NCBI GenBank assembly: GCA_964570325.1
Contig: CAZMXS010000010.1
Span: forward strand, 31,442-95,441
Source: CAZMXS01 sp964570325
GTDB lineage: Bacteria > Verrucomicrobiota > Kiritimatiellia > CAIQIC01 > CAZMXS01
DNA length: 64,000 nucleotides
Direction of reading: 5' to 3'
Shown: positions 52,801 to 61,700 of the stretch, in pieces
How the letters are laid out: every line of letters begins with the position of its first letter
Position numbering within the stretch: position 1 is the stretch's first letter
The notes under the pieces: generated by a model
Seen by the model: only the letters and a program-made list of their open reading frames with translations
Told to the model about the DNA's origin: nothing
Database searches by the model: none
Program-made: the position numbers and the translations under genes

Positions 52801-55682
52801 GTCGCCGGCCAGCTCTGGCCGATCGTGACATTCGGCGCGGTCAATTGGACCGCCAGGTTGCCTTCGTGTTTCCAGAGATCGGAAACTCGGCCATTATCCG
52901 CGGATGCCGTCCAATTGTCGGCCTGCGCGAGCACCGTGCCGCGAGCGGTGTATTCAAAGCCCGGATTCCACAACGCGCCAGCCTGCGCGTTGGCGGCGGC
53001 GATGTTGGTCTCGGTCACGCGCAGCGCATCGAAATACACCGCGCCGCCGAACCCGGACGGGTCGCCGGCGATCATGCAGGTCAGCCGCCCCGTGATGCCG
53101 AAGCCGGACCACGGCGCCCGGTTGGTCACCGAGAACTTGATCCAGGTGTCCGCCGCCGAAGCGCTGGTGAAATGCAGGCTTTCCACCGACGAAACAACGG
53201 TTGTACCGTTGTTGAAGTTCCCCTTGAAAAATTCCAGGACCAGCACGCCATACGCATTGCCGGTGAGCTTGCCGGCGGAGGGCGAGAACAGATAGCCCTC
53301 GACGATATACGATTTGCCGGTTGCGGCCGCGAACGACTGCGCGGCGGCGTTGGCGGGATAGGTGATCGCGAGCGATTGATTGCCCTCATATTTATAGGCG
53401 TCGGTGACATAGCCGGCATTGGTGCCGCCGAGCCATTGCCAACCGGGGAAATCACCGGCCAGGGCCAGGTCGTAGGCGTTACCCGGCGGGCCGTCTTCGA
53501 AGCCGGGATTGCAAATGACGCCGGCGACGGTGCCGGTGGCGGAGACGACGCGTTGCGTGGCGTCGTCGAACCAAACCGAGCCGCCAAACTCGTCGTCGAA
53601 GCCCAGTAGGCCGACCACCGTTCGTCCATATTTTGTGCCCGCGGGCGCCACGCCTTGCGCCTCCAGGTTGGTCCAGACATCGGCGGGGTTGGCGGTCGTG
53701 AACCACGCGCTTTCGTAAGTCTTCAGAATGTTCGTGCCGGTGGCGTCCATGAACTGCAGCAGAACCACGCCATGTACGGAGGATGTGCCCTGCAGCGGAT
53801 CGGCGGATGGCGTCAGGGCATAGGCGGCGGTCGCGTATTTCCAAGCCTGGGTGGCGGGCCAGAGCTGCGCCAGCATGGTCTCCGGCGTGTAAATGCGCAG
53901 ACCGTGGTTCCCGCTCTTGTGCTGGGTATCCGAGACCAGCCCGTCCGCGCCGAGCGCGGTCCATTTGTCCACAAAGGCGAGCTTGGTCCCATTGGCGGTG
54001 AACTCAAAGCCGGGATTCCAGAGCGCTCCGGCCTGGGTGTCGGCCAGCGCGCTGGTGGTGACGGACAGGCGAATGGCGTCGAAATAGAGCGCGCCGCCAA
54101 AACCGGACGGATCGCCCGCGATCATGCAGCTCACGCGGCCGGTGACGCCAGCGGCGAACCAGGGCGCGCGGTTGGTCACGGCAAAGCGCACCCAGGTGTT
54201 CGAAGGCGAGGCGCTGGTGAAGTGCGCGCTCTCGACGCTCGAGACAACCGTCGTGCCGCAGGTGAACTCCAACGTGAGCATGCCGAACGCCGCGCCGGTG
54301 AACTTTTCGGCGGCCGGATTGTACATATAACCTTCCAGCGTATAGACCAGGCCGGTGCCGGGGATGAATGACTGCGCCACCGCGTTGTCGGGATAGGTGA
54401 GCGATAGGGATTGCAGGCCGTTGGTGGCAAAGTTGCGGTTGATGAAGCCGCCGTTGGTGCCGCCGAGCCAGTTCCATGCAGGCAGGTCGCCGGCGCGCGC
54501 GAGATCGTAGGCGTTGCCGGTCGGGCCGTCGTCGAAGCCGCCGTTGCGCAGCAGGCCGGCGACCGTACCGGTCGTTGAGACCAGGCGCTGGGTCGAGTCG
54601 TCAAACCAGGCGGTGGATGTTCCGAAGCCGGAGGATGAGCCGACAATGCCAACCAGGGTCCGGCCGTAAACCGTGCCGCTGGGCGCCCAACCGGATGCTT
54701 CGTAGTAGGTCCAGGCGTTGCTCGGACTTTGCGCGGTGAAGCGGGCGCTTTCATAGGTCAGCAGCACGTTGGTGCCGGTAGCGTCCAGAAACTGGAGTTG
54801 CACGATGCCAAAGGCGTTGGTGGTCGTGAAATTGGTGGAGAAGATGTAAGCGCCCGTAGCGTACTGGTTGCTGCGCGCCGCGCTCCACTTCTGGCCGGCC
54901 AGGTTGTCGAGCCCCCAGATTTGCAGCGCCAGGTTGCCGCTCTTCCGGTGATTGGTGACCACGCCGCCGTTCGGTCCGAAACCCTCCCAGAACGGGAAGT
55001 TGGTCAGCGGCAGGTAGCCGCAGTTGCGGACCTCGAAGCCGGCGTTCTGCAACAGGCCGGCGCCATGGGTATCGTTGGTGAACGTCTGCATATCGTCGAA
55101 ATAGACGAAGCCGGAGGTGGTTTGGTCGCCGATCGGGCCCCAGTCGTCGCCGCCCGGGCAATAGCCGAAGAGCGCGCGGCCGGTGACGGCGCCGGCGGGC
55201 GGCAGGACCGGGCCGGTCGTGAACTGGGTCCAGTTCGTCGGACCGCTGACGCCGAAGCGCGCCCACGAATCCTGGCCGCCGAGTGCGGCGCCGGCGGCGT
55301 TGAGAAAGTCAATTTTGACGTAGCAAAAGCCGTTGGTCGGCTGGAAATAGCCGGCGCCGGCGGGGGACTTGAGCCAGCCCGTGACTTCGTAGACCCGGCT
55401 GGTCTGCGCCGGCCAGCGCTGAGCCATGACTTTGTTATAGTTGGCGTAGGCGTCAAGCTGGAAGGTGTTGGTGCCGCTGTGCGTCGCCGTCGTGCCCGCG
55501 CTGCGGATGCGACCCCAGTCCCAGACCGGATAGGTTTCCGGCGGCCAGGCGCTGATCGCATCCATCATGCGCTGGCCGTCATAGCCGGTTTCGAAGCCGG
55601 GGTTTGACAGCAGGTTGCTCTGGGCCGACGCGGACAGCGCGGCGGCAAGGAATATCCAACAGACTCGATTTGCTCTTTTCAT
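49821..55682 (-). CDS. Giant secreted protein with nine CBM-like modules, DUF11-type domain and Ca-binding C-terminus
   Basis: The 1953-residue protein starts with a signal peptide (MKRANRVCWIFLAAALSASA). Nine jelly-roll modules of about 160-170 residues follow, each opening with N-x-GF[ED] (NPGFETG, NAGFEVR, NGGFDDG, NPGFEFT and so on). From the third on, two types alternate: GNAYDL-type (LLRNGGFDDG...) and ALWNPGFE-type. The C-terminal part has a DUF11-like domain (FLTNSIVVTNRGMDWAANTT), a cadherin-like segment (FAVSVYDPDHDPY), Ca-loop residues (FNTNGIDDGWE, DHDGDGCSDNNEY) and the tail RYKVKVTYPPTY. It probably binds polysaccharide outside the cell; no catalytic domain is visible. The start is ATG 55682, where the signal peptide begins. 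Confidence 0.8.
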   Translation of the reverse strand: MKRANRVCWIFLAAALSASAQSNLLSNPGFETGYDGQRMMDAISAWPPETYPVWDWGRIRSAGTTATHSGTNTFQLDAYANYNKVMAQRWPAQTSRVYEVTGWLKSPAGAGYFQPTNGFCYVKIDFLNAAGAALGGQDSWARFGVSGPTNWTQFTTGPVLPPAGAVTGRALFGYCPGGDDWGPIGDQTTSGFVYFDDMQTFTNDTHGAGLLQNAGFEVRNCGYLPLTNFPFWEGFGPNGGVVTNHRKSGNLALQIWGLDNLAGQKWSAARSNQYATGAYIFSTNFTTTNAFGIVQLQFLDATGTNVLLTYESARFTAQSPSNAWTYYEASGWAPSGTVYGRTLVGIVGSSSGFGTSTAWFDDSTQRLVSTTGTVAGLLRNGGFDDGPTGNAYDLARAGDLPAWNWLGGTNGGFINRNFATNGLQSLSLTYPDNAVAQSFIPGTGLVYTLEGYMYNPAAEKFTGAAFGMLTLEFTCGTTVVSSVESAHFTSASPSNTWVRFAVTNRAPWFAAGVTGRVSCMIAGDPSGFGGALYFDAIRLSVTTSALADTQAGALWNPGFEFTANGTKLAFVDKWTALGADGLVSDTQHKSGNHGLRIYTPETMLAQLWPATQAWKYATAAYALTPSADPLQGTSSVHGVVLLQFMDATGTNILKTYESAWFTTANPADVWTNLEAQGVAPAGTKYGRTVVGLLGFDDEFGGSVWFDDATQRVVSATGTVAGVICNPGFEDGPPGNAYDLALAGDFPGWQWLGGTNAGYVTDAYKYEGNQSLAITYPANAAAQSFAAATGKSYIVEGYLFSPSAGKLTGNAYGVLVLEFFKGNFNNGTTVVSSVESLHFTSASAADTWIKFSVTNRAPWSGFGITGRLTCMIAGDPSGFGGAVYFDALRVTETNIAAANAQAGALWNPGFEYTARGTVLAQADNWTASADNGRVSDLWKHEGNLAVQLTAPNVTIGQSWPATQGWVYATAGWAFTPSADPIYGNEDLAGKVQLQYLDSTGTNVLATYDSAVTFGTGSAADTWIIQEASGVSPVGAKYGRTIYSFTGTPGGFSGSLWVDDFTQRVVSTTGTVAGVLHNPGFDDGIAGNAYDLDRATNLPYWSWLGGTNAGFITTSYKRDGLNSLGITWAGNMMAQSVAAVTGATYVFDGYLYNPAAEKFTGSAYGVLILEFYRGTTLVSSVASAHFTAASPSNAWVKFAVTNRAPWSGFGVTSRVLCAIMGSDSGYGGALYFDQHSLNYAQVPATNPAAGALYNYGFEYTAAGTQLAFLDNWSAFGEAGLIGTTYKHSGENALQLYYPGTLAYQDWSATPGNKYRSAGWLMTPTADRLAGTSNLYGAVILQFLDATGTNILQSYLSPAFTTNCAADVWTNLAAVGVAPKGTVYGRTLVALLGTNTGFSGSLWFDDMTQSVVSATGTVSGLLRNAGFDDGPSGNTWNLDATNDLPHWFWIGGTNAGFITQNYRKNGEQSLVLTYPQNSLAQEWTATGGCSYVASGYLFTPAEAKFNSDGSSYGQLRMTFYTNGGTVAVSSATAGSPGFGADQPANTWVYFAVTGTAPNAAVVTGRLTCTIHSDDPGADMDLAGVIHFDQLYMTNLPPPDTTTLELAAGARPEPVRVGGFLTNSIVVTNRGMDWAANTTVADVLPENMTFVTNLPSQGAWEISDGVIYNYLGRLDAGAAATIRIVVIPTAAGVYTNNVSVYADNADGGRAAAVSTVLSGNRGPEITVPGPHVLPVGAATNFAVSVYDPDHDPYLTLSNTVYPAGATFVASNFNWTAVPSFCNTTNWVLFVADDHTGETNSIVTNGTYIVVPYDFNTNGIDDGWEFTQFHSLTNRGAGDHDGDGCSDNNEYIAGTQPTNASSFLSVREIRTPAGSSNHYVKVATEPNRKYTIYYANGGMSNNSPWAPFANTNWGVWIETGAVSTNHEFLDNEGANSSAGAPPAAGRRYKVKVTYPPTY

Positions 55683-55726
55683 GGACCTCTCACTATGGCT
55701 TGCTCGTTTTGAACGGAAACGCATGG

Positions 55727-55785
55727 GCCACAAAAAACACCCCCACACGCGCTAAATACCCGTGTCTGGCGGTGTTCTTTGTGGC
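55727..55785. terminator. Inverted repeat between the two giant genes
   Basis: GCCACAAAAAACACC (55727-55741) pairs with GGTGTTCTTTGTGGC (55771-55785), one mismatch in 15, around a 29-base loop. It lies 12 bp beyond the stop of the second giant gene, so it may terminate that transcript; no clean T-tract follows. Confidence 0.4.
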
Positions 55786-55797
55786 GATTCCAGCGTC

Positions 55798-58700
55798 TTA
55801 CAGATTCTTCAACCACTTCACGTCATCAATGTAAAACTCACGCGCGCGCGGAATGACGTCAGTCCAACCGGTTGGACCATTCGTCGTGCACCAGGCGTAG
55901 CCGCGCGTGCCGACCGCGAAACCGCGGTTGGTGTCCAGCATCTGGATGCCGTTGAATCCGCAGTCGCTCGCGCCGCTCCAGTTGGTCCAGGTGCTTCCGC
56001 CGTCGCGCGTGGCGACGATGCGGCCGCCGTTGCCGGCCAGGACTCCGAACTGCTCGTCCACCCACCACATCGCGCTGAAGTGGACGCCGGTGACGGCCGC
56101 CGGCAGGTTCGTGACCAGGCTCCACGTGGCGCCGCCATCGGCGGTGCGGCCGACCTTGCCTTCGCCGCCGCAGACCCAGCCGGTGGCGCTGTTGACGAAG
56201 CCGACATCGTACCAGTAGTTTGACGGGTAAGGCGGCGTGCGCCAGGCCCAGTTTGCGCCGCCATTGGTGGTGGTCAAGAGCAGGCGATAGCCGGCCACCG
56301 CGCCGACATTCGCATCCGCGAACCGGATCTTGTAATACGACTGATAATTGCTGACCGATTGGGCGGACCAGGTTGCGCCGCCATTGACGGTCTTGATTAC
56401 CTTGTCATAACCGCAGGCCCAACCGGTCTGGCTGTTGATGAAGTCCAGGCTGTACCACCATGTGCTCGCGGGCGCGCCGTTGGTGACCGGATTCCAGGCG
56501 GCGCCGCCATTGGTGGTCTTCAGCAGGGCATTATAGCCGCAGGCCCAGCCCGTCTGATCGTCGGCGAAATCCACGCCGTAGCAACTCCAGGAGTCATATG
56601 CGGCGCCGAAACTCTGGATCGCCCAGGTCTCGCCGCCGTTGGTGGTCTTCTTGAGATTGCCGCAGTAGAGCGGCGCGTCGCCGACGATCCAACCGGTGTT
56701 GGCGTCCACGAAGCTGAGCGCGTAGCGGTCTGGAATGTCAAGCGTCGGGAGGAACAACCCGTAGGCGCTGGTCACCACGCCGCTGGTGAAGTTCGTGCGC
56801 GGAATGGTGACCTGCTGCCATTGCCCGGGCCGCGCGCGATCCCAGCTCGTGGAGCCGAGGTAGATCGTTTTTTGCGAGCCGGCCGGGGCTTCGATCTGGA
56901 TCTTCAGCGCTTCCTCGGTCTTTACCCAGAAGCGCAGATAATTATACGCCGTGAGATCGAATGGGTTCGTGGCGAAGAGACCCCAGCCGGTATAATCCAG
57001 GCCGCCCAGCCAATCGCGCCAGCATTTCTCGCCTTCGGGCGGGACAATGCCGGTATAGTTGCCGTCATGGTTTCCGCCCCAGGTGTAGGCCGCCAGGCCC
57101 TCGCCGAGACCGGCGTCCCCGAACAATGGAACCTCGTTCGTCGAACCATCATGGATCTCAATGACGGTTTCCGGCTCGACCGGAGTGCCGAAGGGGTCGA
57201 AACGGAACGTGTCGTCCGCGCCGATGCGCTCCCGCCATGGGTCGGCGCAGTTGGTCGGGAACATCCACGCCGTCCACTGGTAATCGCGGCTGTACGGCAT
57301 ATTCGTCGGCACCGCGAACGCGCACCAGCGGCTGCCGCTGGCGTTGGTGATCGTGAAGTAGTTGGTCGCATAGGTCATGGCGGTGTAAGGGTTCTGGAGA
57401 GCGAGCGCCAGCCGGCATGGGACGTTGCTGGCGTTCAGATTCTCCCACTCGACCGGAACACTGACCGTCTGGCCCATGTTGAAGTTGACCGGGAAGAACT
57501 CGTTCTCGACCATCAGGCGCGGCGCGAAGTAGACCCGGCCGGCCTGGGCGCCGTGCATGTCTTCGCCCCGGTAGTAGATGTACCAGCGGTATTTCGCGCC
57601 CTGCGCGCTGCCGCTGCCGAACTCGAGCGCGGCCGGGTCGTAGTCCGGCAGGCTGGGCCAGAAATTGGCGTTGGTCGGGATGCACACGCCGCTGACCGCC
57701 TGAGTCGTGAGCGAGTATTGCTCATCCGCAACACGGAAGCTGTCCCACTCAATCGCGCCGCCGGTATACGGGCTGAGGAACCCGACCGTGTGGTTGGCCC
57801 AGTTCGTGGCTTCGATGGGCTCGTCCAGGAACACGGCGCGGTTGTTGACCAGCAGGTCGGAGCGTGGATAGGGGTTGCCGTCGCGGACGTGCAGGGTTAC
57901 CAGGTTCCACCCGCCGACCGCGGGCACGTTCGAGGTGTAGAGGTTGGTCACGGCGTCGCGCCAGCCGGCCGCCTTGGGCGAGAGGCTCAACGCCTGCCCG
58001 CGGTAATATAAGCCGCCGTCGGCCGCATTGGTGGCGCCGGCCAGCCAGCGCGCGAGGAATTCCACCGTCAGGTTCTGCCCGGTCAGGCTTAATCCATCGC
58101 GTGTGATCGCGGCATATCCGTAATTGCTGCCGACGACCGACGCGCGCAACGCGCCGTTGGTCACGCTCCAGGCGATGTTGGAGTGCGCCGCGACCGTCCA
58201 GCCGGTGTAGTTGCCGTCGTTGAAGTTGTCCTCGTTCTCGAGCGCGCCCTGGTCCTGGATGCCGAAGTGGACGACCAGATTCGTGCCTTCGGTGTTGTAG
58301 GCCACGTACAAATCCCAGTCGCGGCCGGCGTAGGCGGTGTCCGTGATCCCCATGACCTGCAGGCCGAGGCCGGGCAGCGTGACGTAGTATTGCTCGTTGC
58401 CGGATGAGAAAAAGCCCTTGTGCGTCAGCCACGCATTGGTCGCGTTCCATGGGAACGTGTACATTACCCAGTACAGGTTGGTGCCGGTCATCACGTTGTC
58501 CTTCGGCACTTTAACGGCCAAGGCGTTAGTGCCCCAGGCGTTGAGGGTCCAAAAGTTCGTCGCGAAGATCAGCAGGTCCGTGTTCGGATTGGCCGGGTTG
58601 ACCACACCCTTGAGTTCGAGCCGCATCTTGTAGGTCTGGCCCTGCACCCACTCGAATGCGCGCTGCGCCAGCCAGCGCGAGCCGTTGGTAAGTTGGCCGC

Positions 58701-61700
58701 CGAGGTCCACGCCATAGTTGAAACAGAATACTTTCGGCGGCGAATCCACCTTGGCGGTGACGACGTTGCAGATCAGCGCCGCCGCGGTCGCGTTGGTGTT
58801 GTGCAATGTGCCCAGGGCCTGCGCGCCGGGTCGGACGCCCCAGGCGCGCGCGGCGCCCGTGACGGCCACGGTGTCCTCGGCCGCATAGTCCAGGGTGGCG
58901 TAATGTTCGTTCGTGCCGATCGCCACCTGGGTCAGGCCGGTCAGCGGCGCAACCGCGGCCGTAGCGCCGAACAGGGCCTCGATCCGGCCGGGGTCGGCCG
59001 CGCCCGTTTCGTCCTGCATACCCACGCCGCCGTCGGTCGCCATCAGGCTGTAGAAGCCGTTGGTCAGCCAGATCGAGACATTCGCGATCTCCCGATCGCT
59101 CATCACGTAAGTTCCGGGCAGGATCAGCATCGGGAAGAACCGGTTCAAATAGCCCCAGTCCAGGTCCAGCGGCGTACCGCGTGTGACGATCTCGCCCTCG
59201 TTGGGCGAATAGAAGGCATATTCGTCGTCATCCACGAAGAAGTAACCTTTCTGCGGTTCCCAGATGCCGAGTTGGGAGGCGCGCGTGCCGACCGCGATCC
59301 GGCCGGCGGCGAAGGGGTAGTTCGTGGCGGTGAATGTGCCCGCCGGCTGGCCGTCGAAGAAGACGCTGTAGGTGGGGCCGTCCGCGACGATCCGCAAATT
59401 ATACCAGGTGTTTTCGCCCGGGCTGTTGGTCTTGCTGAATTCGTGCAGCCAGCCTTGCGCGATGTAGTTGGTCGCGACCCGTACGGTATATTTGAGCCGC
59501 CAGAAACCGTAAAAGTTGCGGATCCCGACGCGCACGAAGTTGTCGCGGTCCTGGTAGCGGGCGTAGAGTTCCGCATCGTTGAAGTACGGGCCCTGCCGGT
59601 TATACCGGATATCCGCGCTGACGGTGTAGTTGCTCCAGCCCGGGTCGCCGGCATACAGGATGTTGTCGTCGTTGCCGATGCGCCACGCGCGCAGCGCCCC
59701 GTCGGTTACGGCCCAGTTGCCCGCGCCCGCCGCGCGGGCCCAGTTGGTGGAATCGGCGGCGAAACTCTCGACAAAGAAGATGCCCGAGCCGGTCAGGCTG
59801 ACCGCGATATTGTCGAGGTACCAACCGCGGTAATGGTTGTAGAGCCCGTCCATCGAGTCGAAGAGGAATTTGACGCGAATACGCCTGCCGGCCCACGCGC
59901 TGAGATCGCAGGATTGTCCGGTCCATTGGCGCGACGCGCCGGAGACCTGCAGGATGGGCGTCCAGTTGGTGCCGTCGGCGGTGACGTAGACCAGCTTGCG
60001 GTCCCAGGCNNNNNNNNNNNNNNNNNNNNNNNNNNNNNNNNNNNNNNNNNNNNNNNNNNNNNNNNNNNNNNNNNNNNNNNNNNNNNNNNNNNNNNNNNNN
60101 NNNNNNNNNTGGGCGTCCAGTTGGTGCCGTCGGCGGTGACGTAGACCAGCTTGCGGTCCCAGGCCGTGCCCTCGTCTTCGGTCTCGTACCAGCTCTTGAA
60201 GGTCAGCTCGGCGCTTTCCGCGCCCGCGAGGTCAATCCAGCGGGAAATCAGCGATCCCGTGGTGCGCCCGCCGGTGTGGTAGTTGGCGCCGTTGTTGTAG
60301 GCCCAACTGTGCGTGGCGCTGAAATACTGGTCGGCGGCCTGGTGCCAGAGTCCGGTCGCGTTCCACTCATTCGTGCCGGATTCGGCCGTGTCGCTGAACA
60401 CCGGCGCGGCGCCGCCGGCGATCGTGGCAATCGCGACATCGTCAACGTACCAGCCCTCGTAATCGTTCGCGAGCGGATCAATCGAGTCGAACACGAACTT
60501 GATCCGGATTGTCTGGCCCGCGTAGGCGCTCAGGTCGTAACTCTGCGCCGTCCAGCGCTGGTCAACGCCGGATATTTGCATCAGCTTGGTCCAGGCGGCG
60601 CCGTCCGTGGTCACGTAGACCAGCTTGCGGTCCCAGGCGGTACCGGTGTCTTCGGTCCGGTACCAGCTCTTGAAAGAGAGGGTCGCGCGGGTGGCGCCGG
60701 TCAGGTCAATCCAACGGGAGATCAGCGCTCCGCTCGTGCGCCCGCCGGTGTTGTAGTTGGTGTGGACCGCGTCGCGGTTATACACCCAACGGTTGGTGCC
60801 GCTGACGTCGGCGCCGCCGCGCGCGCCGGTCTGGCGCCAAAGGCCGTCGCCGGTCCAGTTGGTAGTGGCTTCCATATCGTCGGCGAAGAGATAGGCCGCC
60901 GTGCCGGAAGTTACGCGCACGGTTATGTCGTCCACGTACCAGCCGCGAAAGGCGTTGTACACACCGTCCACCGTGTCGAAGGCGAAGCGCAGCCAAATGG
61001 TCTGCCCGGCATACCGGCCCAGGTCGGCGGTTTGCGTCGTCCACTGGCGATTGGCGCCGCTGACTTGCAGCAGCGGGGTCCAGTTGGTGCCGTCGGTCGA
61101 GACCTGGACGGTTTTCTTGTCCCAGGCCGTGCCGGTGTCCTCGGTCTCGTACCAGCTCTTGAAGGTCAGGGCGACCGTCGCGGCATTAGTCAGCGCGAAC
61201 GCGGGCGAGGTCAAGGTTCCGGTGTTGCGCGCGCCGGTGTGATAGTTCACGCCGTTATTGTAGGCCCAGGCGCGGGCCGGGCTGGCCGCCAGGTCGCCGG
61301 CGATGTGCCAGAGGCCGGTCGCCGTCCAGCCGTTGGTGCCGGACTCGGCGTCGCAGGCCAGCGCGATGAACGTCCCCGCGCCGTTGGTGGCGTCATTGCG
61401 CGCAACGGTGATGTTGTCGAAGCTCAAGTCCATGGCGTTGCCGCTCGTGTAGCCCAGGCTTTCGAGCCAGTCGGCGACGGCGTTGCAGCGCGCGAAATTG
61501 TTTGAATAGAGCCGCTCGGTCTTGGTGGAGCGGAAGATCGCCACGCGACAGGGGAACGACTGGTTGCGGTCGAGCGGCGTGTTCTGCCAGAAGAGCTGTT
61601 CGGTCAAATCCTCCCATTTGACGGTCAGGTTGGTGGTTGCGCCTTTGACCAAAGACTGCGGCACGGCGCCGACCGGCGCGATTCCCCAGTTGAGGTCGGC

